Position numbers and translations under genes: made by a program. Shown piece after piece: positions 50,496 to 62,802 of a stretch of DNA of 64,000 nt (its first letter is position 1; each line of letters opens with the position of its first letter). This stretch comes from Sinorhizobium glycinis (lineage in GTDB: Bacteria > Pseudomonadota > Alphaproteobacteria > Rhizobiales > Rhizobiaceae): contig NZ_LPUX01000060.1 in assembly GCF_001651865.1 (NCBI RefSeq), positions 397,422 through 461,421 on the forward strand, read 5' to 3'. The notes beneath the pieces were generated by a model that saw only the letters and a list, made by a program, of their open reading frames with translations, did no database searches and was not told where the DNA came from.

Positions 50496-50993
50496 ATGAA
50501 CAATATCGACAATGATCTGCGCCGGATCGCGCTCCAGGAACAACAGTTGCAGTTCGAGCGCTTCGATCTCGACACGGCCTGGACGCTCGGCTCGACGCTT
50601 CGCCGCATGGCGGCCGAGCGCAAGCTCGGCGTCGCCATCGACATCACCCTGTTCTCCATGCAGGTCTTCTATGCGGCGCTCGACGGCGCGACGCCGGACA
50701 ATCCGAATTGGGTGCGGCGCAAGCGCAACACGGTTTTCCGCCTGTTCAGGAGCAGCTACGCCACCGGCCTCAACCTCCTCAAACAGCAGACGAACCTGCA
50801 GGCGAAGCTCGGCCTGCCGGATGCGGAGTTCGCCGCCCACGGCGGCAGCTTCCCGATCGTCGTGAAGGGAACCGGCTGCATCGGTGCCGTCACGGTTTCC
50901 GGCCTGCCGCAGCGCGACGACCACAATCTCGTCGTCGAAGCGCTGGCCGAACTCCTCGGCGCCGATCACGATGCGCTGAAACTCGAGAATTGA
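50496..50993 (+). CDS. UPF0303-family protein (DUF336-like fold)
   Basis: 165 aa, full length for the family. Typical segments: FDLDTAWTLGSTLRRMAAERKLGVAIDITLF, NPNWVRRKRNTVFRLFRSSYATGL and a Gly-rich GGSFPIVVKGTGCIGAVTVSGLPQRDDHNLVVEAL, as in heme-degrading-domain/GlcG-like proteins. The cytoplasmic biochemical role is not established. RBS GGAGG precedes the ATG at 50496. It is 11 bp before the AGE gene, so the two are cotranscribed. Confidence 0.85.
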   Translation: MNNIDNDLRRIALQEQQLQFERFDLDTAWTLGSTLRRMAAERKLGVAIDITLFSMQVFYAALDGATPDNPNWVRRKRNTVFRLFRSSYATGLNLLKQQTNLQAKLGLPDAEFAAHGGSFPIVVKGTGCIGAVTVSGLPQRDDHNLVVEALAELLGADHDALKLEN

Positions 50994-51004
50994 CGGACGG
51001 ACCG

Positions 51005-52162
51005 ATGGACATCGCATTGCAGGCGAGGGAGCTCGACCGCTGGCTCGCGGAGGCCGCCCTGCCGCTCTGGCGCGAAAAGGGGTTCGATGCGGCCGGCGGC
51101 GGCTTCGTCGAAACGATCGACATGGCCGGCGAACCGACCCGGGCCGATCGCCGCTCGCGCGTCCAGCCGCGCCAGGTCTATTGTTTCGCGGAGGCGGGGC
51201 GGCGTGGCTGGAGCGGCGACTGGCGCACGGTCGCCGAAGGCGGACTTTCCTATTTCGATCGCGTCTATAGGCAGCCGAGTGGCTTCTATGGTGCGCTTGC
51301 CAATGCCGACGGGGAGATCGTCGACCCGTCCTTCGACCTCTACAATCAGGCCTTCGCGCTGCTTTCCTTCGCCGATCTGGCTGAGGTGATCCCGGAGCTG
51401 AAGGCCGAGATGGCCAGCCGCAGCGACGATCTCAGGCGCAAGCTGGAGGCTCACTGCAAGCATCCGGTCGCGGGTTTCGATGAGGACAACCCCCCGCGCC
51501 TGCCGCTTGGGTCCAACCCGCATATGCATCTCTTCGAGGCCTGTCTCGCCAGCGAAGCGGTCGAGGGGTTCGACCGGGTCGCCTGGGCCAACCTCGCCGA
51601 CGAGATCGCCCATCTGGCGATGGATTGCTTCGTCGACGCCAAGACCGGCGTGCTGCGCGAGTTCTTCGATCGCGACTGGGCGCCCTTTCCGGGCGAGAAG
51701 GGGCGCATCGTCGAGCCCGGGCACCAATTCGAATGGGCATGGCTGCTCCTGCGCTGGGCAGAGCGGCGCGGCAATGCGGAGGCGATCGTCAAGGCGCGCC
51801 GGCTTTTCGACATCGGCGAAACACACGGCATCTGCGGCAAGCGCGACGTGGCGATCATGACGCTCTTCGACGACCTGTCGGTCGCCGACCCGGTGGCGCG
51901 GCTCTGGCCGCAGACGGAATGGCTGAAGGCGGCGATCCGCTTTGCCACGCTTTCGGACGGCAGCGAGCGGCAACGCTATCTCGCCTCGGCCTCACGTGCG
52001 GCGGGAGCACTTCAGCGCTTCCTCGAAACGCCGATCCGCGGGCTCTGGCGCGACAAGCAGAAGGCGGATGGCAGTTTCGTCGACGAGCCCGCACCGGCCA
52101 GCAGCTTCTATCATATCGTCTGTGCGATTTATGAAGTCGAGGATTGCCTGGAGCGGATGTGA
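51005..52162 (+). CDS. AGE-family sugar epimerase/isomerase
   Basis: 385 aa, (alpha/alpha)6-barrel of the N-acylglucosamine 2-epimerase family. Typical motifs: RSRVQPRQVYCFAEAG with the active-site Arg, NPHMHLFEACLAS and EPGHQFEWAWLLLRW with the catalytic His. Family members interconvert mannose/fructose, mannose-6-phosphate or N-acyl hexosamines; a mannose isomerase would feed fructose to the ROK kinase upstream, which is inference. The ATG at 51005 gives the family length; the open frame to 50708 overlaps the UPF0303 gene and is spurious. Confidence 0.85.
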   Translation: MDIALQARELDRWLAEAALPLWREKGFDAAGGGFVETIDMAGEPTRADRRSRVQPRQVYCFAEAGRRGWSGDWRTVAEGGLSYFDRVYRQPSGFYGALANADGEIVDPSFDLYNQAFALLSFADLAEVIPELKAEMASRSDDLRRKLEAHCKHPVAGFDEDNPPRLPLGSNPHMHLFEACLASEAVEGFDRVAWANLADEIAHLAMDCFVDAKTGVLREFFDRDWAPFPGEKGRIVEPGHQFEWAWLLLRWAERRGNAEAIVKARRLFDIGETHGICGKRDVAIMTLFDDLSVADPVARLWPQTEWLKAAIRFATLSDGSERQRYLASASRAAGALQRFLETPIRGLWRDKQKADGSFVDEPAPASSFYHIVCAIYEVEDCLERM

Positions 52163-52174
52163 CGGGCGTTGATT

Positions 52175-52388
52175 TGCCCCTCACCCTAGAGCATTTTGCA
52201 GTCAGGTGGAATCACCTGACGTCGCAAAAATGCGGCAAAAACAATGGCTTAGAGCGGAGGCGCGAACGTATGTGAGCGCATCCCGCTCTAGCCCTCTCCC
52301 CGCCTGCGGGGAGAGGGGACTTGGGCGGCGCGACATATCCCTTCGCCCCGCTTGCGGGGAGGAGGTGGCGGCAGCCGGATGAGGGGCG
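52175..52388. repeat. Palindromic element, family A, interrupted
   Basis: Starts TGCCCCTCACCCTAG (52175-52189), is interrupted by a 106-bp insertion, resumes at CTAGCCCTCTCCCCGC (from 52288), and ends TGAGGGGCG (52388). Without the insertion it would match the copy at 3979-4117 closely. Confidence 0.8.
52186..52291. mobile_element. Small nested inverted-repeat element with CTAG at both ends
   Basis: 106 bp counting both CTAG tetramers (52186-52189 and 52288-52291). Its ends CTAGAGC and GCTCTAG are perfect inverted repeats. Inside is a strong hairpin, GTCAGGTG-GAAT-CACCTGAC, embedded in GCATTTTGC..GCAAAAATGC. It interrupts the family A element exactly at its CCCTAGCCC site. It has no coding capacity, so it looks like a MITE-type element or a recombinational insertion. 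Confidence 0.72.
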
Positions 52389-52509
52389 CCCCCGCAAGAA
52401 TCTCTCCTCGGTTCCCCATCCTGTTTCCCCTTCGATGGCCCGTCGCGGCGGGCTTTTTGTTGCGTCCCGTTGTTGCCTCTGGCCAAAATTGTGATCGGGT
52501 CGTATGTTG

Positions 52510-52529
52510 ACATAAAGATATCTTTATGT
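52510..52529. promoter_or_regulatory. 20-bp perfect palindrome upstream of metH, candidate SAH/SAM-regulator operator
   Basis: ACATAAAGATATCTTTATGT, a perfect 20-bp inverted repeat 48 bp before the metH start, in the only A+T-rich stretch of the leader. ArsR-type SahR/SamR regulators of the methionine cycle in Proteobacteria bind A+T-rich palindromes before metH, metF, metK and ahcY genes. The match to that family is from memory and not tested. Confidence 0.6.
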
Positions 52530-52576
52530 GACTTAATCGACAAAGCATTTGTCGTTTTCAGAACGGGAGAATTCCC

Positions 52577-56347
<3,771 letters not shown>

Positions 56348-56351
56348 GCTG

Positions 56352-57947
56352 CTACCGGTTCGCCGCCAGGATCATCTCGGCCGCCTTTTCGGCGATCATG
56401 ATGGTCGGCGAGTTGGTGTTGCCGGACGTAATTGTCGGCATGATCGAGGCGTCGGCGATGCGCAGGCCTGCAAGGCCGCGCAGGCGCAGCTCGGGATCGA
56501 CCACGCTCTCCGGGTCCGCCCCCATCCGGCAGGTGCCGACCGGGTGGAAGATCGTCGTGCCGATGTCGCCGGCGGCGCGCTTCAGCTCCTCATCGGTCTC
56601 GTAGCTCGGCCCGGGCTTGAATTCGACCGGCTTGTAGCGGGCGAAAGCCGGCTGCGAGACGATGCGGCGGGTAAGCCGGATCGCCTTCGCGGCGACGTCG
56701 CGATCGGCCTCGGCGGTGAGATAGCGCGGCCGGATGTCGGGCGCGGCGGCGAAATCCGGCCCCTTCAGATGCACGGAGCCGCGGCTTTCGGGCCTGAGAT
56801 TGCAGACGCTGGCGGTGATCGCCGGGAAGGGATGCACCGGTTCGCCGAATTTCTCGAGGGTCACCGGCTGGACGTGATACTCGAGGTCCGGGGTCTCCTT
56901 TTCAGGTCCTGAGCGGGTGAAGATGCCGAGCTGGCTCGGCGCCATCGACATCGGCCCGGAGCGGCGCATCAGATATTCGAGGCCGATCGCCGCCTTGCCG
57001 ACAAGCGAGCTCGCCTTCTCGTTCAAGGTCGGAACGCCGGTGACCTTATAGGCGAGGCGCAGCTGCAAATGATCCTGCAGGTTTTCGCCGACGCCCGGCA
57101 GTTCGTGGCGGACGTCGATGCCGTTCTGGCGCAGGATCTCCGGCCGGCCGATGCCGGAGAGTTCGAGAATTTGCGGCGAGCCGATGGCGCCGGCGGAAAG
57201 CACGGTCTCGCGCCGCGCCCGCGCACGCCTGGCGACCCCGTCATGCTGGAACTCGACGCCGGCGATGCGCCCCTCTTCGAGGGTCAGCTGCCGGACATGC
57301 GCCTTGGTCAGGATCGTAAGGTTGCGTCGGTTTCTCGCGGGCCTCAGGAAGGCCTTGGCCGTATTCCAGCGGATGCCGGAGCGCTGGTTGACGTCGAAAT
57401 AGCCGGAACCTTCATTGGTGCCGCGGTTGAAATCGTCGGTTTCCGGAATGCCTGCCTCGGTTGCCGCCTTCTGGAAAGCGTCGAGCACCGCCCAGCGGAC
57501 GCGCGCCTTCTCGACCCGCCATTCGCCCCCCGCGCCGTGCATGTCGTCGGCACCGCGATAGTGATCCTCGGATTTTTTGAAGAAGGGCAGCACCTCGTCC
57601 CAGTTCCAGCCGGTGCAGCCGAGCTGGCGCCACAGGTCGTAGTCGCGCGCCTGGCCGCGCATGTAGATCATGCCGTTGATCGACGAGCAGCCGCCGAGTA
57701 CCTTGCCGCGCGGATAGGCCAGCGAGCGGCCATTGAGGCCTTCCTCCGCCGCGGTCGTGAAGCACCAGTCCGTGCGCGGATTGTTGATGCAGTAAAGATA
57801 GCCGACCGGAATGTGGATCCAGTGGTAGTTGTCGTTGCCGCCCGCTTCGAGCAGCAGCACGCGGTGCGCCGGATTCTCGGAAAGGCGGTTGGCGAGGACG
57901 CAGCCGGCGCTTCCCGCTCCGACGATGATGTAGTCGAACGTGTCCAT
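56352..57947 (-). CDS. GMC-family oxidoreductase (choline-dehydrogenase-like)
   Basis: 531 aa. FAD motif DYIIVGAGSAGCVLANRLS at the N-terminus, GMC signature 1 (GGCSSINGMIYMRGQ), signature 2 (GAIGSPQILELSGIG) and the C-terminal HPVGTCRMG with the catalytic His. It resembles BetA-type choline and other alcohol dehydrogenases, but no betaine aldehyde dehydrogenase is nearby, so choline is not assumed. The ATG at 57947 has GAGAAAG upstream. It is 25 bp after livM and likely the last gene of the ABC-transporter operon, suggesting that the imported compound or a product is an alcohol. Confidence 0.88.
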   Translation of the reverse strand: MDTFDYIIVGAGSAGCVLANRLSENPAHRVLLLEAGGNDNYHWIHIPVGYLYCINNPRTDWCFTTAAEEGLNGRSLAYPRGKVLGGCSSINGMIYMRGQARDYDLWRQLGCTGWNWDEVLPFFKKSEDHYRGADDMHGAGGEWRVEKARVRWAVLDAFQKAATEAGIPETDDFNRGTNEGSGYFDVNQRSGIRWNTAKAFLRPARNRRNLTILTKAHVRQLTLEEGRIAGVEFQHDGVARRARARRETVLSAGAIGSPQILELSGIGRPEILRQNGIDVRHELPGVGENLQDHLQLRLAYKVTGVPTLNEKASSLVGKAAIGLEYLMRRSGPMSMAPSQLGIFTRSGPEKETPDLEYHVQPVTLEKFGEPVHPFPAITASVCNLRPESRGSVHLKGPDFAAAPDIRPRYLTAEADRDVAAKAIRLTRRIVSQPAFARYKPVEFKPGPSYETDEELKRAAGDIGTTIFHPVGTCRMGADPESVVDPELRLRGLAGLRIADASIMPTITSGNTNSPTIMIAEKAAEMILAANR

Positions 57948-57972
57948 TGGCTTTCTCTTACCCGGCGCGGGA

Positions 57973-58974
57973 TCAGTGCTTGTGCCGGTGCTCGAAGCCG
58001 AGCCTGCGGCCGAGGCGGGAATTATAGAACTCGCCGACAATGCCTCGGCGGAACAAAAGCACGCAGACCATGAAGACGACGCCGGTGACGATCGTCACCG
58101 GAAATTCCGAGGTCGCCAGATAGTTCTGCAGCGTCACCACCAGCGCGGCGCCGAACAGCGGTCCGATCAGCGTTCCGATGCCGCCGAGCAGCGTCATCAG
58201 GATGACCTCGCCCGACATCTGCCAGCCGACGTCGGTGAGCGTCGCGAACTGGAAGACGAGGGCCTTCAAGCCGCCGGCAAGCCCGGTCAGCGCCGCCGAC
58301 ATGACGAAGGCGGCGAGCTTGTAGTTCCTGACCGAATAGCCGAGCGAGATCGCCCGCGTCTCGTTTTCGCGGATCGACTTCAGGATCATGCCGAACGGCG
58401 AATTGATGATCCGCCAGATGACGGCAATGCCGACGATGAAGACGGCGAGCACGAAGTAATACATGTTCGAGGACTGCGAGAGGTCGATGAAGCCGAACAG
58501 ATGGCCGCGCGGCACCGACTGGATGCCATCCTCGCCATGCGTGAACTCGGCCTGCAGGCAGAAGAAATAGAACATCTGCGCCAGCGCCAGCGTGATCATC
58601 GCGAAATAGATGCCCTGGCGGCGAATGGCGAAAAAGCCGATCACCGCCCCCAGCAGTGCGGCGCCGGCGACGCCGACGAGAAGCCCTAGCTCGACCGGCA
58701 GGCCCCATTCCTTGATGGCATGGGCGGTGAAGTAGGCCGCGCCGCCGAAGAAGGCCGCGTGGCCGAAGGAGAGCAGCCCCGTATAGCCGAGCAGCAGATT
58801 GAAGGCGCAGGCGAAGAGCGCAAAGCACAGGATCTTCATCAGGAAGACGGGGTAGAAGAACAGGGGCGCAAGCAGGAGAAGCGCCAGGCCGAGCCCGAGA
58901 AACACCGTCTGGGCGACGACGGTCGAGCGTTCCTTCTGCTTTTGAAGTTCGAGTGTCAGCGTCATATCAAGCAT
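57973..58974 (-). CDS. livM: Branched-chain-type ABC transporter permease LivM
   Basis: 333 aa, about nine to ten membrane helices, LivM family (BPD_transp_2). Characteristic: GYTGLLSFGHAAFFGGAAY and the EAA-like cytoplasmic loop RENETRAISLGYSVRNYKLAAFV. Inner-membrane partner of LivH. Two ATGs are possible, 58974 and 58965; the first overlaps the livH end, the second begins 1 nt after the livH stop. C-terminus is basic (RRLGFEHRHKH). Confidence 0.9.
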   Translation of the reverse strand: MLDMTLTLELQKQKERSTVVAQTVFLGLGLALLLLAPLFFYPVFLMKILCFALFACAFNLLLGYTGLLSFGHAAFFGGAAYFTAHAIKEWGLPVELGLLVGVAGAALLGAVIGFFAIRRQGIYFAMITLALAQMFYFFCLQAEFTHGEDGIQSVPRGHLFGFIDLSQSSNMYYFVLAVFIVGIAVIWRIINSPFGMILKSIRENETRAISLGYSVRNYKLAAFVMSAALTGLAGGLKALVFQFATLTDVGWQMSGEVILMTLLGGIGTLIGPLFGAALVVTLQNYLATSEFPVTIVTGVVFMVCVLLFRRGIVGEFYNSRLGRRLGFEHRHKH

Positions 58975-59854
58975 CCCGGCCGAAGAGGCCGGCAGGCCTC
59001 AGCAGGAGAACGATGGCCATGATCACGAAGATCACGATATTCGAGGCCTCCGGATAGAAGACCTTGGTCAGGCCCTCGGCGACGCCGAGCAGGTAACCGG
59101 TGAGGATCGCCCCCATGATCGAGCCCATGCCGCCGACGACCACCACGGCGAAGACGACGATGATGATGTTCGACCCCATCAGCGGCGAGACCTGATAGAT
59201 CGGCGCGGCGAGCACGCCGGCAAGCGCGGCGAGTGCGGCGCCGAGTCCGTAGGTCAGCGTCAGCAGAAAGGGCACGTTGATGCCGAAGGACTGCACCAGC
59301 ACCGGATTTTCCGTCGCGGCACGCAGGTAGGAGCCGAGCTTGGTCTTCTCTATGACGAGCCAGGTGCCGAGGCAGACGAACAGCGAGAAGACGATCGCCC
59401 AACCGCGATAGATGGGCAGGAACATGAAACCGAGATTGGCGCCGCCGGTCAAAAGCGCCGGCGTCGCATAGGGCTGTCCCGAGGCGCCGTAGAGATAGCG
59501 GAACGTGCCCTCGACCGTCAGCGCCAGGCCGAAGGTGAAGAGCAGGCCGTAGAGCGGGTCCAGCGAATAGAGGCGCCTCAGCATGGTGCGCTCGATGGCG
59601 GCGCCGATGAGGCCGACGAGAAGCGGCGCCAGGATCAGCGCCGGCCAGTAGCCGATGCCGAAATGCGCGAGCAGCAGCCAGGCAATGAAGGCGCCGAGCA
59701 TGTATTGCGCGCCGTGGGCGAAATTGATGACCCGCAACAGGCCGAAGATGATGGCGAGCCCGAGGCTCAAGAGCGCATAGAAGGAGCCGTTGATGAGGCC
59801 GATCAGCAGCTGTCCGAGAAAGGCCTGGAGCGGAATTCCGAAGATCGTCGTCAT
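58967..59854 (-). CDS. livH: Branched-chain-type ABC transporter permease LivH
   Basis: 295 aa, about eight membrane helices, LivH family: LINGSFYALLSLGLAIIFGLLRVINFAHGAQYMLGA, and the cytoplasmic loop with ATENPVLVQSFGINVPFLL. Forms the inner-membrane channel with LivM. The start at 59854 follows GTAAGAG and is 4 bp after the livF stop, so livF-livH-livM are tightly coupled. Confidence 0.92.
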   Translation of the reverse strand: MTTIFGIPLQAFLGQLLIGLINGSFYALLSLGLAIIFGLLRVINFAHGAQYMLGAFIAWLLLAHFGIGYWPALILAPLLVGLIGAAIERTMLRRLYSLDPLYGLLFTFGLALTVEGTFRYLYGASGQPYATPALLTGGANLGFMFLPIYRGWAIVFSLFVCLGTWLVIEKTKLGSYLRAATENPVLVQSFGINVPFLLTLTYGLGAALAALAGVLAAPIYQVSPLMGSNIIIVVFAVVVVGGMGSIMGAILTGYLLGVAEGLTKVFYPEASNIVIFVIMAIVLLLRPAGLFGRDA

Positions 59855-59857
59855 CTC

Positions 59858-60559
<702 letters not shown>

Positions 60560-60560
60560 A

Positions 60561-61343
60561 TCAGGCCTCCTCCGTGCCCATATAGGCGGTGCGCACCCGC
60601 GGATCCTCCGACACGGTGGCATAGTCGCCCTCGGCGAGAATTTCGCCGCGCTGCAGGACGGTGACATGGTGGCAGAGCGTGGCGACGACGGAGAGATTGT
60701 GCTCGACCATCAGCACGGCGCGCTCGCGCGCCACCTCGCGGATGATCTCGGCGACCATGCCGACGTCCTCGTGGCCCATTCCGGCCATGGGTTCGTCGAG
60801 CAACAGCACCTTCGGGTCGAGCGCGAGCGTGGTGGCGATCTCGAGCACCCGCTTGCGCCCGTAGGAGAGATCGGCCGCGACGGCGTTGCGCTCCTTTTCG
60901 AGGCCGACGGAGCGGATCAGTTGATCGGCCCTGGCGTTCAAGGCGTCGAGCGCCGACAGCGGTTTCCAGAACTGGATCGCCAGGCCGTTCGGCCGCTGCA
61001 GGGCGACGCGGACATTGTCGAGGACCGTCAGGTGCGGGAACACCGCCGAGATCTGGAACGAGCGGACGAGGCCCATGCGGGCGACCTTGTCCGGCGCCAT
61101 GTTGGTGATGTCCTCGCCGAGCAGCGTGATCGTCCCGTGGGTCGGCTGCAGGAACTTGGTCAACAGGTTGAAGACCGTAGTCTTACCGGCCCCGTTCGGA
61201 CCTATCAGCGCGTGCACTCGCGCATGGTGGACATCAAGGTCGACGTCCTTGACGGCGGTGAAGCCGCCGAAGTCGCGGCGGAGACCGCGGGCGGACAGAA
61301 CCACCCGCGGCGCTCCATTCTCCAAAGGCGTGGCGACAGACAT
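60561..61343 (-). CDS. livG: Branched-chain-type ABC transporter ATPase LivG
   Basis: 260 aa. Walker A GPNGAGKTT, the signature is LSYGRKRVLEIA (an LSYG-type C-loop seen in LivG proteins), Walker B VLLLDEPMAGMG, and H-loop VEHN. It starts 12 bp after the substrate-binding protein gene and is coupled to livF. The N-terminus has a 15-residue extension before the ABC core. Confidence 0.92.
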   Translation of the reverse strand: MSVATPLENGAPRVVLSARGLRRDFGGFTAVKDVDLDVHHARVHALIGPNGAGKTTVFNLLTKFLQPTHGTITLLGEDITNMAPDKVARMGLVRSFQISAVFPHLTVLDNVRVALQRPNGLAIQFWKPLSALDALNARADQLIRSVGLEKERNAVAADLSYGRKRVLEIATTLALDPKVLLLDEPMAGMGHEDVGMVAEIIREVARERAVLMVEHNLSVVATLCHHVTVLQRGEILAEGDYATVSEDPRVRTAYMGTEEA

Positions 61344-61355
61344 CCTCGTCGCCGA

Positions 61356-62561
61356 TCAGGACTTCACGAGGTCGCAGCCGCTCTGGGCCGGATCGATGAA
61401 GGCCTCCTTGCCGGGAATGGTCGCGAGGACCTTGAAATAGTCCCAGGGCTCCTTGCTCTCTTCCGGCTTCTTGACCTCGAGCAGGTACATGTCGTGGATC
61501 ATCCGGCCGTTCGGCGCCACCGTCCCATTTTCGGCAAAGACGTCGTTGACCGGCATCGCATGCAGTTCCTTGGAAACGGCGTCCGCGTCGTCGCTGCCGG
61601 CCTTTTCGATCGCCTTCAGATATTGCGTCACGGCGGAATAGGTGCCGGCATGGACCATGTTCGGCATCTTGCCGGTGCGCTCCATGAAGCGCTTGCCGAA
61701 CTTGGCGCTTTCCTCGTTGCGGTTCCAGTAGAAGCCCTCGGTCAGCGTCAGGCCTTGCGCAGCCTCGAGCCCGAGGCCATGGACCTCGGCAAGCGTGAAG
61801 AGCAGTGCTGCGAGGCGCTGGCCGCCCTGGACGATGCCAAACTCGGCCGCCTGCTTGATGGCGTTCGAGGTGTCGAGACCGGCATTGGCGAGCCCGATCA
61901 CCTTGGCCCCGGACGACTGCGCCTGCAGCAGGAAGGACGAGAAGTCGGTTGTTGCGAGCGGGTGGCGCACCGCGCCGACCACGTTGCCGCCGTTTTCCTT
62001 GACGTAGTTGCTGGTGTTTTCCTCGAGCGAATAGCCGAAGGCATAATCGGCGGTCAGGAAGAACCAGCTGTCGCCGCCCTGCTTGACCAGGGCGCCGCCG
62101 GTACCGACGGCGAGCGAATGCGTATCGTAGGCCCAGTGGAAGCCGTAGGGGCTGCATTGCTTGCCGGTGAGCTCCGTCGTCGCCGCACCGGTGACGATGT
62201 CGATCTTTTTCTTCTCTTTCGAGATCGCCTGGACGGCAAGAGCCACCGACGAGGTCGTAAGCTCCATGATGCTGTCGACCTGCTCGGTATCGTACCATTG
62301 CCGGGCGATGTTGGAGGCGATGTCGGGTTTGTTCTGGTGATCGGCTGTCACCACTTCGACCGGGACGCCCAGCACCTTGCCGCCGAAATCCTCGACCGCC
62401 ATCAGCGCCGCCTCATAGGAGAATTTGCCGCCGAAATCGGCATAGACGCCGGACTGGTCGTTCAAGATGCCGATCTTGACCTTGCCGTCCGATGCGTCGG
62501 CAAGAGCGGCGGTGCTGCTGGCGAGCAGCATTGCGAGCGTGGCGATCAGTTTATTGTTCAT
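61356..62561 (-). CDS. Periplasmic substrate-binding protein of the Liv-type transporter
   Basis: 401 aa, Peripla_BP_6 family. Signal peptide 1-22 (LIATLAMLLASSTAALA-DA). The mature domain begins KVKIGILNDQSGVYADFGG. Proteins of this subfamily bind amino acids, amides, aromatic acids or other small organics; the branched-chain label is by homology only. The ATG at 62561 has GGGAGGAGG upstream; the longer frame is spurious. First gene of the six-gene operon livJ-like, G, F, H, M and GMC oxidoreductase, divergent from the LysR gene. Confidence 0.92.
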   Translation of the reverse strand: MNNKLIATLAMLLASSTAALADASDGKVKIGILNDQSGVYADFGGKFSYEAALMAVEDFGGKVLGVPVEVVTADHQNKPDIASNIARQWYDTEQVDSIMELTTSSVALAVQAISKEKKKIDIVTGAATTELTGKQCSPYGFHWAYDTHSLAVGTGGALVKQGGDSWFFLTADYAFGYSLEENTSNYVKENGGNVVGAVRHPLATTDFSSFLLQAQSSGAKVIGLANAGLDTSNAIKQAAEFGIVQGGQRLAALLFTLAEVHGLGLEAAQGLTLTEGFYWNRNEESAKFGKRFMERTGKMPNMVHAGTYSAVTQYLKAIEKAGSDDADAVSKELHAMPVNDVFAENGTVAPNGRMIHDMYLLEVKKPEESKEPWDYFKVLATIPGKEAFIDPAQSGCDLVKS

Positions 62562-62772
62562 TTGTCCTCCTCCCAAAGGATGTTCAGGGCGACGCTGGCC
62601 GCAATGCGCAAACACATAGGGCTCGTCCGTTTCCTTTCGAGGCCCCGGCCGCTTCCCACATCGCTCTGTTCAAATTTGGCCAGACATGCTCCTCAAAGGC
62701 CGGCCCTAAAGTTCACCATCTAGAAAATTTCGCTTGGAGGCAAGCGGATCAAACCGTAAATTGCAAACAGCA

Positions 62773-62792
62773 TCTGTTCATTTTTGAACAGA
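62773..62792. promoter_or_regulatory. Inverted repeat TCTGTTCA-TTTT-TGAACAGA, candidate LysR operator
   Basis: A perfect 8-bp inverted repeat with a 4-bp spacer, 11 bp before the LysR start and within the 241-bp divergent region shared with the transporter operon. A third copy of the half-site TCTGTTCA is at 62665-62672, about 110 bp away. This layout fits an autoregulated LysR protein, but the length of the spacer differs from the usual T-N11-A box. Confidence 0.5.
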
Positions 62793-62802
62793 GGGGAGGG
62801 GC

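Larger units (their letters stand above)
52163..52576. other. Gene-free stretch before metH
   Basis: 414 bp. It contains a family A palindromic element with another element nested in it (52175-52388), a weak hairpin GCCCG..CGGGC followed by TTTTTG near 52437-52457, and the metH operator palindrome at 52510-52529. No coding sequence. Confidence 0.6.

Noticed and set aside
56352..57947. GMC oxidoreductase as BetA of a betaine operon
   Set aside because: No betB, betI or choline transporter is next to it; it follows a Liv-type transporter instead.
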